The notes: generated by a model not told the origin, from the sequence alone. 64,000 bases of DNA from Arcuatula senhousia (GCA_963971305.1 OZ020306.1:59432686-59496685), one strand, 5' to 3'. Counted from the first letter of the stretch, positions 42,676 to 54,005 are shown. Numbers and translations are program-made.

Positions 42676-43134
42676 AGGTCCACTAAAGAAGCCTCAGAAA
42701 CCTGACATCGGGGTCAGGCCGCTTTGCCCACAAAGCGACTGAGATGTGTGCCCCAGGTGGTTGAATGGGACAGCCCTGACATCGGGAGATGCGGGGTCGT
42801 CAGGCGATAATGCGGAAAACCTGACCGCAAACCATAGTGGTGCGCCGTGTTTGGAAAAATGTCACGTTCCTTGCACGTTAAAGAACCCTGCTGCAGGTCT
42901 CGGTAAGAGTAGGACCCGTAGGATCGCCATGCAGGAGGCCAAATTTCCCGTCCCCTACCCATCACTCCTTTTTTCCAGTGGCAGTCAAAACTCATCTACC
43001 CGATTGGCCTTGTGTCCCCATTTCCTCCACTTCATCATTTCATGTTCATTGTATCATCACTTTCATGTTCATCTCCCGGATATAGCCGAAATCGTGCTGC
43101 TTGGGAGTAAAGCAATAACTAACTAACTAGCTAA
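42676..43134 (+). mobile_element. SINE family B, 5'-truncated copy B4, in the LINE RT gene
   Basis: CTGTAA at 42670-42675 and 43135-43140 is a 6-bp duplication; the insertion splits the NPENY/RGIAINS motif of the RT on the minus strand. About 50 bp of the head are missing. Confidence 0.88.
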
Positions 43135-43786
43135 CTGTAATTTTCAGGATTTGAAGGACAGCCAGATTAAAAAACTGGGCATATATAAGATAAAGCCCAT
43201 TTCCTGGGATATATTCCAGAACAGAATATGGAATTGAAAAGTTTTTGAAGAACTGGTGCTAACATGCTTGCACCAGCTTTAAAGATTTCATTGGGTATAC
43301 CATCTAATCCTACTGCTTTGTTTTTCTGGAGGTTTTTTAAAGCCTTGTGTACCTCCTCTAATGTAATTTTGAAATCCATTTCTCCGAAGAATGGATGTTT
43401 TTTCAAGCTTTATAGTTTCTTCCAGAATCTCATTTAAACGTTGTTTGTGTTGGTCAGTATTCATGTTAAGAGCTTTAAAATATGAGAACCATGCATTACT
43501 TTCTATTGCCTTTTCTGGGCCATCTAAATCATTCTCTTTTAAATCATTGATGAGATTCCAAAAACTTTTTGGATTATTTTCTCTAAGACTATCAAGGCTG
43601 TCAAGGATTTTTTGTTTAAAATTTCTTTGTTTAAACTTCCTTAATTTGTTATACTCCCTTTAGCATTTATAATATGACCCTTTTACAATTGGGTCTCGTG
43701 GGAATTTTGATAATAGCTCTCCCTTATGTATAAGATTTTTACGTTTTTGTTGGAGGTTGATATCAAACCACTTTTTATGTTTATGT

Positions 43787-44295
43787 TTAGATGTTTTTTT
43801 TTTGCTTTAGTTTTCCTAAACATTTACTCGCAGCATTGTTTATGATATTAAGACATTCATCAGCAGCATTTTCAATGCTGTCTTCAGTTAAAGAATCCAG
43901 TTCTGAATTTAAGAAATTAGAGATACTCATTTTAATTTCTGGTGAGCAGAGTGAATCTTGCAATTTTTCAGAGGAAGTATCCGACCAAATGTATTTACCT
44001 GGAAATAGAGTATTATTTTCTTTTTCTATTTCATCTATTTTATATTTAGCTAGTACACCAAACGTTAATTTACAATGGCAGTCTGAAAGGGTTGGTAAAA
44101 AATCATGTACATGAAAAAATAATGTATCCTCTAGTAAACTTTCTGACATAATAACATAATCAACAACACTGTTTCCTATTGATTTTATACATGTGAACTT
44201 GCCATAAAGGTCGCCCCAAGTTCTACCATTTAAAATACGTAACTTTGTTGCAATATATAAATCTAGAAGCTGTTTACCTCTTTTATCTATCTTTG
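43787..44295 (-). pseudogene. LINE endonuclease C-terminal half and linker
   Basis: In reading order: GKQLLDLYIATKLRILNGRT, GDLYGKFTCIKSIGNSVVDY and LPTLSDCHCKL. The ILNGRT and SVVDYVI blocks and the SD-C/H motif are the C-terminal motifs of the AP-type (exonuclease/endonuclease/phosphatase) domain that nicks target DNA; the final catalytic His position reads Cys-His-Cys here. The N-terminal half continues as SYDTKID and VIQENR beyond SINE A7, up to about 44860, and is then lost to truncation. Downstream it passes into a Lys/Leu-rich linker. Confidence 0.85.
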
Positions 44296-44772
44296 GTCCC
44301 GTGCGGGGCCCGGGTGGCGAATAGGCCCGCAGCAGAGCCTAGTTTGTCGTAAGAGGCGACTAAGGGTCTTGGGATTCTGACGTCGGGTCAGTGCTCAGCC
44401 CACAGAGCGACCAAGTGTGTACCCTATGTGGCTAAATAGGGTGGCCCTCGTCCGCGGGGGTTGTCAGGTCTATAATACGGAAACCCTGACCGCCGACCAT
44501 AGTGGGCCAACGTGTGTGGAGAGTGCCACGCTTCATGCACGTAAAACACTCCTTTGTGGACCGCCAAGTAGCGCTAAATTTTCCGCCCCTACCTACCTCT
44601 CCCCTTTTTCTGTGGTTCTTCAAAATTTACCGGTCCTTTGTTTCCCACCCCATCCCCATCTTTCATTTATCATCATCATTTCATGTTCATTTTATCATCC
44701 TTTTCATGTTCATCGCCTGTAAATAACCTATACAGCGTTGTACGGGCGTAAAACACCAACTCACTCACTCAC
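44296..44772 (+). mobile_element. SINE family A, copy A7, in the LINE endonuclease gene
   Basis: TCTATCTTTG at 44286-44295 and 44773-44782 is a clean 10-bp duplication. A short internal deletion lies at about 44571. Confidence 0.9.
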
Positions 44773-44860
44773 TCTATCTTTGTATCATAACTATATCTAT
44801 TTTCTTGTATAACATCACAACTATAATTATCAAACATTGGTAAGTGGGTATGCCAATTTT

Positions 44861-45489
44861 CACTTTACGTCCAGATACACTGAAATAATAAAAAAACATT
44901 AAGTACTGGTTGAACTGCCGTTTCAACGTGACTTGTATTCTTGACCTATCAAATCAAGAGTCCAACTATCATCATAACCTTGTGAGGTGCTTATATGTTA
45001 GTCTTATGCATACCCTATTGAAACACTTGTGGGGATTTGGACTGTACCTGCTGATTTATCTCTGACCTCCTGTTTTATCTGTGAATTCAGATGGTTTACA
45101 GAGAAAGGTCCCAATTGTTCAAGATTTGCACTCAAGTCTTTATGTTTTTTTTTCTATAATCTACATGTACAAAAAGTCTTCCGGGTGACCTTAAGTAGGG
45201 AATTCCAATGTTAATGAGTCAGTTACTCTTGTTCTGACTATATAGTCAGCTATTTGCTGCCCTACACGTGGCAGCTTCAACAACTCCTCGCGAGTGCACA
45301 AATCTATCTTTATTTTATCTGTTGCAATTGTTTTTGTTTATTGTGACCCTTAAAAGTCAACTTAAACTGCTTTATTCAATAACCAAATCTCACATACAAT
45401 CAAAACAATATCGTTATTTTCACTTAACGACAATGTTTAGACCAAAAAAAGCAGGCCTTTAATTGTATCATTTCTGGTCATAATTATTG
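44861..45489. other. Stretch without recognised features
   Basis: No exon or repeat recognised. Confidence 0.35.
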
Positions 45490-45838
45490 AAAGGCCAGGT
45501 AGGGACGGGCAAGTCCTTTGTTTTTAAAGAAGCGGTGAAGTATTTGCGTCAAAATGGAAATGCAGTCGCACTGACATGCTCCACAGGTCTAGCCACAAGT
45601 GTTTATGATAATTAAGATGCATGCACTTTGCACAAGTGGTCAGGCATTGCAGGCGGCCAAGATTCCATTCACGAAAATACACCTTTTTCAAACGCATGAA
45701 CTTTATGAAAAAGTAAAAGAAAACATTATTTCATGTAAGTTATTCTTCATTGATGAAATTTCTATGTTAAGTTCCAAAAACACTTGGACTCACATATTTT
45801 ACAGAGAACTACCTAAAACCAAAAATTTCCAATAAAGT
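45490..45838 (+). pseudogene. PIF1-like helicase fragment
   Basis: One frame reads KGQVGTGKSFVFKEAVKYL and NAVALTCSTGLATSVYDN: a Walker A P-loop (GxxGTGKS) followed by the CSTGLA motif typical of PIF1-family superfamily 1 helicases. After a stop the reading shifts frames through THELYEKVKENIISC to CKLFFIDEISMLS, the Walker B DEIS motif. Order and spacing fit the first third of the helicase domain; the rest is absent. PIF1-like helicases occur as host genes and as the helicase part of Helitron/Helentron proteins; given the many Helitron-like repeats here, the second origin is attractive but unproven. Confidence 0.7.
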
Positions 45839-45887
45839 TTGATATGCACTCTAAAGCAAAAATATTTATTGTCAAAACATTGGTTCA

Positions 45888-46266
45888 AGAGAGGTTAACT
45901 AGGAGGGCAGAATGCTCACACAGCTGTCATAGAAAATGTATTATATGGTGCGTTAAAAAAGCTGTTTGCAGATTTAAACCAAGCCTAGATAAGCGATGTG
46001 AAATCATAGTCTCATAAATGTTGGAGTTGTTTATTAAAACATATTATATTTATCATAGACCTGTATATTATCTTACTTTCATTTCGTTTGGCATTTTCAA
46101 TATTTTTGGTAGAGCGCCTCTGATGAGTCTTGAATAGACGAAACGCGCGTCAGGCGTAGCATAATTTATTGTCTGGAACTTTGTTCTTATTTGTATTACA
46201 TGTTGTCTGTTTTTGTCTCCAGTTCTTGTGTTGTGTGAGCATTCTGTCCTCCTAGTTAACCTCTCT
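45888..46266. mobile_element. 379-bp unit with 34-bp inverted ends containing a hammerhead
   Basis: AGAGAGGTTAACTAGGAGG begins the left end (45888-45921). The right end (46233-46266) is its reverse complement with one mismatch in 34. The interior is non-coding and carries hammerhead copy 2 and a downstream block shared with 8424-8500. The inverted ends may be element termini or an accidental inversion of flanking LINE sequence. Confidence 0.55.
46115..46156 (+). ncRNA. Type I hammerhead ribozyme, copy 2
   Basis: Stem I CGCCT (46115-46119) pairs with AGGCG (46152-46156). The core is CTGATGA (46120-46126) and GAAA (46140-46143). Stem II is GTCT/AGAC with a TGAAT loop; stem III is very short over CGCGCG; cleavage triplet GTC, with cleavage predicted after C46151. 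It differs from the 8380 copy mainly in the stem II loop. Confidence 0.92.
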
Positions 46267-46284
46267 GGGAAGAGTCTTTTATAG

Positions 46285-46450
46285 TTCCCATATTTCAGAG
46301 TGGGGATAAAGTTGATTTAAATAATTGCAGAGGCATCTCATTAATGAGTTGTTTGTCATAAGTATTTCGTGCAATATTAAATACTAGACTGGTAGAGTTT
46401 ATGCATGATAAATTCAACAACTAGTTTGGCTTTAGAAAAAATATACTTAA
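46285..46450 (+). pseudogene. Small LINE RT fragment
   Basis: Reads IVPIFQSGDKVDLNNCRGIS and LMSCLS, a stop, VFRAILNTRLVEFMHDKF and FGFRKN. The SGD..NCRGIS block corresponds to the finger motif of CR1/L2-like LINE RTs. It is degenerate and too short for more. Confidence 0.6.
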
Positions 46451-46761
46451 ACCAAAAAAAAGTAATAATGAGATGTGGAATAAGTGTACGCGACACACAA
46501 TAAAACGGCAATTTAGAAACACCAGTTGAAGGCCATTTGGCACTGCTCGCGGTTCTGCGATTGGCCCATGGTCTAAATAAAATGCATATAATTCAAATCC
46601 ATTTGAATTTGATATTGAATACAGATGGCCTGAAAGGGTAGTATTGTATTGTATCCATATATATGACTGATATGAAAAAGACCTAAGAAATTTACCTAAA
46701 AGTTATGTGCTGGTGAAAGCTGATAGTTACACACTTCATTTTTTTGGTTTATTTTATACAG

Positions 46762-46957
46762 ACTTTGGACACAGATATATTATCATTTATTTTTGAAGTT
46801 GTTGATTGGCCATGGATTATCTTCTATAAAAAGCACAAAGGAAATGTATATCAAGAGGGGGTTGTGAAACATACAGTACTACATAGTGACATCGTTAGAT
46901 GCCTGCCTACACCCAATCTAGTGATGGTAGGAAGGGCGCTTTGTTATTCATTTACTG
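46762..46957 (+). CDS. Penultimate exon of an unidentified host gene
   Basis: A TATACAG acceptor and a strong GTAAGT donor bound 65 codons plus one base. The peptide includes DILSFIFEVVDWPWIIFYKK, GNVYQEGVVKHTVLHSDIV and VMVGRALCYSF, clearly protein-like, with no repeat character. It leaves phase 1 and joins exactly to 51005. Family not recognised. Confidence 0.65.
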
Positions 46958-47334
46958 GTAAGTATTTGTTCTCTTTCAGATACATATTATGTACTTTTTA
47001 TTTTATTTTATAAGAAACAACTACATGAGATACGTTCAAAATGACAAAGTTGCAAATTTACGTAAAAATAAATATGATTGCTCTTGAAAATTATACATGT
47101 ATGAATGACTATTTCCATATTATTACTTTTTTCTATCTTAAGAAATGGCCTAAGCTTTGACTTGAAAATATTTCATTATGCAGTACGTGTGTACAAATAC
47201 AAATACTTTATTTAGCACAAACACACATCATAATGCATGGTTATGGCCAAGTTACATAGTAACTGTACATGGTATACATACATGTGTATATACAATATTA
47301 ATAGAAGACATAGTTGTACAGATTTTTCATTTTT

Positions 47335-50300
47335 AGCTCACCTGACCCGAAGGGTCATGTGAGCTATTGTCATCACTTGGCGTCCGTCGTCCGTAAACTT
47401 TTTAAAACGTTAACTCCTCTGACACCATAGGTCCAATTGCAACCAAACTTGGTATGGTTGTTCATTAGCATTCGGTGCTTAGAACTGATGTGGGGATTTT
47501 TGATTCGTCGTAAAACATGGCCGCCATGGCTAAAAATAGAACATAGGGGTAAAATGCAGTTTTTTTGCAAATAACTCAAAAACGGCTACAGATATCAAAA
47601 TTCTGGCAAAGGGTAAAAGTGATCAGCACCTCAAGATCTACCTACCCTGAAATTTTGAAGAAAATCCAAATACCCATGTAGGAGTTTTGCCCTTTTTGTG
47701 GATTTTTTGCAAATTTTGCACCTGTTTAGCTCAATATCTTGAAAACTATTCTAGATATTTGAGAAATTTAAATTGCATATTGTTAAGCACATCCAGATCT
47801 ACAAAATATGTAATAGGGTCAACGTTGTAGGACCTTTCCTTTTAGGAGTTATTGCCCTTAGAACGTCAAAATTTAGCATTTTAACAGCATTTCCTCATTA
47901 CATTGAAAACGTTAACTCCTCTGACACTTTAAGTCCAAATGGAACAAAACTTGGTATAGTTGTTCATTAGCATTAAGTGTATAGAACTGATGTGGGGATT
48001 TTTGATTGATCGTAAAACATGGCCACCATGGCTAAAAATAGAACATAGAGGTAAATGGCAGTTTTTCGCAAATAACTCTAAAACGGTGACAGATTTCAAA
48101 ATTTTGATTGGTAACAAAAGTGATCAGCACCTCAAGATCTACCAGCTCTGAAATTTTGAAGAAAATCCAACAACCCATGTAGGAGTTATTGCCCTTTTTG
48201 ATGATTTTTTGCAAATTTTGCACCTGTTAAGCTCAATATCTTGAAAATTATTCTAGATATTTGAGAAATTTAAATTGCATATTGTTAAGCACATCAAGAT
48301 CTACAAAATATGTAAAGGGTCAACGTTGTAGGACCTTTCCTTTTAGGAGTTATTGCCCTTAGAACGTCAAAATTTAGCATTTTAACAGCATTTCCTCATT
48401 ACATTGAAAACGTTAACTCCTCTGACACTTTAAGTCCAAATGGAACCAAACTTGGTATAGTTGTTCATTAGCATTAGGTGTATAGAACTGATGTGGGGAT
48501 TTTTGATTGATCGTAAAACATGGCCACTGTGGCTAAAAATAGAACATAGGGGTAAATGGCAGTTTTTTGCAAATAACTCTAAAAAGGTGACAGATTTCAA
48601 AATTTTGATTGGAAACAAAAGTGATCAGCACCTCAAGATCTACCAGCTCTGAAATTTTGAAGAAAATCCAACAACCCATGTAGGAGTTATTGCCCTTTTT
48701 GGGAATTTTTTGCAAATTTTGCACCTGTTTAGCTCAATATCTTGAAAACTATACAAGATATTTGAGAAATTTAAATTGCATATTGTTAAGCGCATCAAGA
48801 TCTTCAAAATTTGTAACAGGGTTAACGTTGTAGGACCTTTCCTTTGAGGAGTTATTGCCCTTGGAACGTCAAAATTGATTATTTTAACTGCATTTCCATA
48901 TTTTGAAAATGTTAACTCCTCTGACACTTTAAGTCCAAATGGAACCAAACTTGGTATTATTGTTTATTATTATTAGGTGTATAGAACTGTTGTGGGGATT
49001 TTTGATTGGTTGTAAAACATGGCCACTGTGGCTAAAAATAGAACATAGGGGTAAATGGCAGTTTTTTGCAAATAACTCTAAAAAGGTGACAGATTTCAAA
49101 ATTTTGATTGGAAACAAAAGTGATCAGCACCTCAAGATCTACCAGCTCTGAAATTTTGAAGAAAATCCAACAACCCATGTAGGAGTTATTGCCCTTTTTG
49201 GGAATTTTTTGCAAATTTTGCACCTGTTTAGCTCAATATCTTGAAAACTATACAAGATATTTGAGAAATTTAAATTGCATATTGTTAAGCGCATCAAGAT
49301 CTTCAAAATTTGTAACAGGGTTAACGTTGTAGGACCTTTCCTTTGAGGAGTTATTGCCCTTGGAACGTCAAAATTGATTATTTTAACTGCATTTCCATAT
49401 TTTGAAAATGTTAACTCCTCTGACACTTTAAGTCCAAATGGAACCAAACTTGGTATTATTGTTTATTATTATTAGGTGTATAGAACTGTTGTGGGGATTT
49501 TTGATTGGTTGTAAAACATGGCCACTGTGGCTAAAAATAGAACATAAGGTTAAACTGCATTTTTTTGCAAATAACTCAAAAAAGGTGACAGATTTTTAGA
49601 TTTTGATTGAGAACAAAAGTGATCAGCACGTTTAGATCCACCATATTGTCAGATGACCCCCTTATTAATCTAATGACCCTTTCAACGTTAAATAGATTTT
49701 GCCTTTATAACCTTTACTTCAGGCACATATGTCAAGTGAGCGATTCAGGCTCCTGGGAGCCTCTTGTTGTGGATTTTTTGCAAATTTTGCACCTGTTTAG
49801 CTCAATATCTTGAAAACTATACTAGATATTTGAGAAATTTAAATTGCATATTGTAAAGCACATCAAGATCTACAAAATATGTAATAAGGTCAAAGTTGTA
49901 GGACCTTTCCTTTTAGGAGTTATTGCCCTTAGAACGTCAAAATTTAGCATTTTAACAGCATTTCCTCATTACATTGAAAACGTTAACTCCTCTGACACTT
50001 TAAGTCCAAATGGAACCAAACTTGGTATAGTTGTTTATTAGCATTAGGTGTATAGAACTGATGTGGGGATTTTTGATTGGTCGTAAAACATGGCCGCTGT
50101 GGCTAAAAATAGAACATAGAGGTAAATGGCAGTTTTTTTTGCAAAGGTGACAGATTTCAAAATTTTGATTGTGAACAAAAGTGATCAGCAGCTCAAGATC
50201 TACCAGCTCTGAAATTTTGAAGAAAATCCAACAACCCATGTAGGAGTTATTGCCCTTTTTGTGGATTTTTTGCAAATTTTACACCTGTTTAGCTAAATAT

Positions 50301-50837
50301 CTTGAAAACTATACTAGATATTTGAGAAATTTAAATTGCATATTGTTAAGCACATCAAGATCTACAAAATATGTAATAAGGTCAACGTTGTAGGACCTTT
50401 CCTTTTAGGAGTTATTGCCCTTAGAACGTCAAAATTGAGCATTTTAACAGCATTTCCTTATTACATTGAAAACGTTAACTCCTCTGACACTCTGACACTT
50501 TAAGTCCAAATGGAACCAAACTTGGTATAGTTGTTTATTAGCATTAGGTGTATAGAACTGTTGTGGGGATTTTTGATTGGTTGTAAAACATGGCCGCTGT
50601 GGCTAAAAATAGAACATTAGGTTAAACTGCATTTTTTTGCAAATAACTCAAAAAGGGTGACAGATTTTTAGATTTTGATTGAGAACAAAAGTGATCATCA
50701 CCTTTAGATCCACCATATTGACAGATGACCCCCTTATTAATCTTATGACCCTTTCAACGTTAAATATATTTTGCCTTATAACCTTTACTTCAGGCACATA
50801 TGTCAGGTGAGCGATTCAGGCTCCTGGGAGCCTCTTG
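47335..50837 (+). mobile_element. Hairpin-headed element family C variant, expanded by 500-bp repeats
   Basis: The head AGCTCACCTGACCC/GGGTCATGTGAGCT is followed by GGCGTCCGTCGTCCG and a series of roughly 500-bp units starting with GTTAACTCCTCTGACAC. The units near 48440 and 48939 are almost identical at a period of 499 bp. The terminal block (AGGCTCCTGGGAGCCT plus CTTG) occurs twice, at 49747-49766 and 50818-50837, so one complete element end is followed by another partial body and end. The whole lies inside the 46958-51004 intron. Frames of 60-100 codons here repeat with the unit and are not genes. Confidence 0.75.
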
Positions 50838-51004
50838 TTTTAACCCGTATCTGCATTCAAATCTAATACTAATTGATCAATTAATTCGTGGATTCTATAA
50901 CATAATGTGTATCCGCAATCAATCATAATAGTCTTCAATAGCATTGTGCCATGTGTTTTAAATGTGAATTATATGCTTTCAATATTGTTTTTTTTTCATT
51001 TCAG

Positions 51005-51018
51005 ATGGAGATTTATGA
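51005..51018 (+). CDS. Terminal exon joined to 46762-46957
   Basis: After a long pyrimidine tract and CAG (51002-51004), the bases complete an Asp codon and give GDL and a TGA stop at 51016-51018. AATAAA follows at 51030-51035. The phase matches the upstream donor. Confidence 0.55.
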
Positions 51019-51029
51019 TGGACAAAAAT

Positions 51030-51035
51030 AATAAA
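51030..51035 (+). terminator. Polyadenylation signal
   Basis: AATAAA 12 bases after the TGA of the terminal exon. Confidence 0.5.
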
Positions 51036-51047
51036 GTTTATGAATAA

Positions 51048-51404
51048 TATATTCTTTTCAATTCACATCTCATTATAAATACTCTGCACAATGAAGTTGT
51101 GGCAGGTGAAATGTTTCTGACTGGTCCATCTGCTCGGCAGCTGTGTCCTCACGATATTTTATTTTTTGTTAAAGGCCTTGATTATTTAAACTCAGAATTC
51201 TTTTTCTCAAAAACTGCCTACTGCTCCAGATTTCATTGTATTATGATTATTAAAAGGGTAGTGACATATACATGCAAGCACAAAGCAGATTTTTACACAC
51301 ATGCAGTTGTGTTACAAAGCCAGCTAGCACAATTAGAAAGTGAAGGCTTTTTCATCGTCCAAGAATCAGGTGTAGAAGGCAAGGTACCATGGAAGGTTAC
51401 TTAG
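51048..51404 (+). CDS. Unassigned ORF in a 3' region
   Basis: Open frame of about 118 codons with GEMFLTGPSARQLCPHDILF and VVLQSQLAQLESEGFFIVQE. Composition is protein-like. No ATG precedes it in a convincing context, and no acceptor is clear; it lies in the presumed 3' UTR of the gene ending at 51018. It could be an alternative terminal exon or a decayed gene. Confidence 0.3.
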   Translation, partial: YILFNSHLIINTLHNEVVAGEMFLTGPSARQLCPHDILFFVKGLDYLNSEFFFSKTAYCSRFHCIMIIKRVVTYTCKHKADFYTHAVVLQSQLAQLESEGFFIVQESGVEGKVPWKVT

Positions 51405-51755
51405 GTGTATAACACACATTTGATGAACATGAAAGGAAGTGGATGATTGTAAAACATAATTATTCTTTCGTCCTGCAAAAAGAAAAAAGTAGAATGATTA
51501 AGCTGATGAGTTGTCCTCCGCTGCAACAGGTTGGAGCGACTAATTAATGGTGTGTGTCCGAACGTTATATTTTGTGGGTACATATAGATATATACTGTTT
51601 AGGTCTGAATCTTGGATATAATATGTACCAACATTTTTTCTCTCTCAACCTCTCAGAAACCACTGGAAATATTTTGCCAAAATTTTGTAGGATTTTTTTC
51701 CCCACTCAATGTAGTTGATTATAACAAAGTTGCACTTTTGATTGGACAATTTTTA

Positions 51756-52164
51756 GTGAGTGAGTGAGTTGGTGTTTTACGCCCGTGCAGCGCTATATAT
51801 GTTATTCACAGGCGATGAACATGAAAAAGGATGATATAATGAACATGAAATGATGATGATAAATGAAAAATGGGGGTGGGGTGGGACACAACGGACCGGT
51901 AGATTTTGAAGAACCACAGGAAAAGGGGCGAGGTGGGTAGGGGCGGAAAATTAAGCCTATGTGGTGCACTACTTGGCGGTCCAATTATAGACCTGACAAC
52001 CCCCGCGGACGAGGGCCACCCTATTCAGTCACCTAGGGTATATACTTGGTCGCTCTGTGGGCTGAGCACTGACCCGACGTCAGAATCCCAAGACCCTTAG
52101 TCGCCTCTTACGAAAAGCTAGGCTCTGCTGCGGGCCTTTTCGCCACCCGGGCCCCGCACGGGAC
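51756..52164 (-). mobile_element. SINE family A, copy A8, internally deleted
   Basis: GGACAATTTTTA at 51744-51755 and 52165-52176 is a 12-bp duplication. About 90 bp are missing at 51981 (the GTGCATGAAGCGTGG region). Confidence 0.92.
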
Positions 52165-52439
52165 GGACAATTTTTACAAATGATATTTATATTAATATTT
52201 TATTGTAATTTAAACTGCTTTTCTCAGTCACAGTATATATGTTTAATTCATGAAGACCAGGAACTATGTTTAAAAATAAAAATTATGTTGCCAGGATCTC
52301 TTACCCATATTATCATCCATCATGACCAGGAAGTAAGCTGAAGAAATGTATGAATACATGTTAAATGCTGATCATATAATGCAATAAATCAAATTTTACT
52401 GTTGTAAAGATACTGATGAAGTGTGGAAACTTCAACAAA

Positions 52440-52700
52440 ATCCCTGTTCGTAACACATTGTCCATGTTCGTCCAACACATTAAAATATCTGTCTGTGTTT
52501 GTCCAACACATTAATATATCTGTCCATGTTTGTCCAACACATTAATATATCTGTCTGTGTTTGTCCAACACATTAATATATCTGTCCATGATCGATTCGT
52601 CCAACACATTAAAATATCTGTCTGTGTTTGTCCAACACATCAAAATGTCTGTCCATGTTTGTCCAACACATCAAAAAGTCTGTCCATATTTGTTCAACAT
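52440..52700 (+). repeat. Minisatellite of about 31-bp units
   Basis: CTGTCCATGTTTGTCCAACA and the variant CTGTCTGTGTTTGTCC alternate, each followed by CACATTAAWATAT, for eight to nine copies. Confidence 0.9.
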
Positions 52701-53300
52701 GTTTAGCCTATTTTTTTACTTTTGTTTTGCCATTCTATTTACATTCAAATAGTACATGAAGGTACTTTAGATACATTTTTTCACAAAGAACTTTAATTTT
52801 GATATATTTTTTTGGACATGGTTAGCCAAAACAGTCCATTTTGACATAATTATGCTTTCTGTCCTCATAAAAAATACTAAATTCAAGTTTTGAGGGATTT
52901 GGTGTTTCTTTTTGTGAGCTTTCATGAACAAGATATCTTTACAATTCAGATGGTATCATGAGTTTTGGGTTTTAATGCGATTTCTTCAAGTATTTCATAA
53001 AAACGTCTGTCCATGTTCGTCCCAACTATATGACACGGTACCATCATAAAAATGAAAAAAAATTCTATAAATGGCATTTGAGTTTTCTTTATATTAATTT
53101 AAAACTGAAATATAATATTTGTTTTATATGTTTAAATGTTTTTTAAAAAGATTCAATCATTTCTAAAATATGGGCCTGGTTGCACCTTACTGCAGAAAGA
53201 CTCTTATGCCTTCTTTGATGGACTTTCCACCCACAATTTACAAGGCTTACTTCTTGAAAACAGAAAGAAATATTACGAATCTGTTACAAGAGTAAAATAG
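52701..53300. other. Stretch without recognised features
   Basis: AT-rich, no gene recognised. Confidence 0.35.
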
Positions 53301-53812
53301 TTTAAATTTTGACCCCTTATTACGTATTAGGGGGAAAATGGGGTGTCCCAAAAATTAATTCTCAATTTTGTATCCGCTACTTGACAAGAACAAAAAAATC
53401 AAAATCAGACCACAAATAAAAATGTTTCGATTTTGGCCCCTAATTACGTAATAGGGAAAAAAGGAGGGGCACAAAAATTAATTCTCAATTTTGTAACTGC
53501 TATCAAGAACATGCAAAAATAAAAAATCAAAATCAGACCACTAACAAAAAAGTTTTAATTTTGGCCCCTAATTACATAACAGGGAAGAAAGAGGGGGTCG
53601 CATAAATAAATTCTCAATTTCGTGTCCGTTATTTGACAAGAACAAACAGAGAAAAATAAACCATACAGATGTCATTTATCATATTAATATCAAAAAGATG
53701 TCAAAAACAAACGTGCAAAACCGGACGTAGCTCATAGTACAACTAAAATTTTGACATTTCTACCATTATCGCTCCCTTCGGGAGCTAGCTACAATAATGT
53801 AGCTACTTTGTC
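53300..53812 (-). mobile_element. Hairpin-headed element family H
   Basis: Read on the minus strand, tandem stems at 53776-53812 (AGCTACATTATTGTAGCT and GCTCCCGAAGGGAGC) are followed by AATGGTAGAAATGTC and, further on, about three units of roughly 125 bp with TTTTGGCCCCTAATTACGTA (53300-53640). No 3' hairpin has been located, so the left boundary is approximate. Confidence 0.5.
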
Positions 53813-53867
53813 TTTGATTGGGCAGAGCTATAATGCGGTCCCGTTACTCGTAATGGAGCAAATTAAA

Positions 53868-54005
53868 TTTATTTCCCCAACTCAAATAATGCTTCAAGAT
53901 GGTTCGAAATAACCAATAATACAAAAGATGTCAAAGGAGATACATTATTATTTCCCCAACTCAAATAATGCTTCAAGATGGTTCGAAACAACCAATAATA
54001 CAAAA
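53868..54005 (+). repeat. Two near-identical copies of a roughly 58-bp flank sequence
   Basis: ATTTCCCCAACTCAAATAAT through CCAATAATACAAAAG occurs at 53870-53927 and 53949-54006. The intervening ATGTCAAAGGAGATACATT resembles the sequence right of the TIR element (56968-56988), suggesting duplication of the insertion site region. Confidence 0.7.

Larger units (their letters stand above)
40650..44860 (-). mobile_element. CR1/L2-type LINE, 5'-truncated, interrupted by SINEs B4 and A7
   Basis: Minus-strand order: endonuclease C-terminal half (44860-44773 and 44295-43790), linker (43787-43410), RT (43406-43141 and 42675-41700) and C-terminal domain (41640-40881). The coding order and phrases such as ILNGRTWGDLYGK, SVVDYVI, NPENYRGIAINS and YADD identify an endonuclease/RT LINE of the CR1/L2 kind. 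Several frameshifts and at least one stop make it inactive. Removing the two SINEs and one duplication each restores continuous homology. The 3' region has A-rich tracts at 40700-40745. Confidence 0.9.

Noticed and set aside
47373..50275. Repeated 62-102 codon frames, some identical
   Set aside because: They recur with the 500-bp repeat unit of the hairpin element and appear on both strands.
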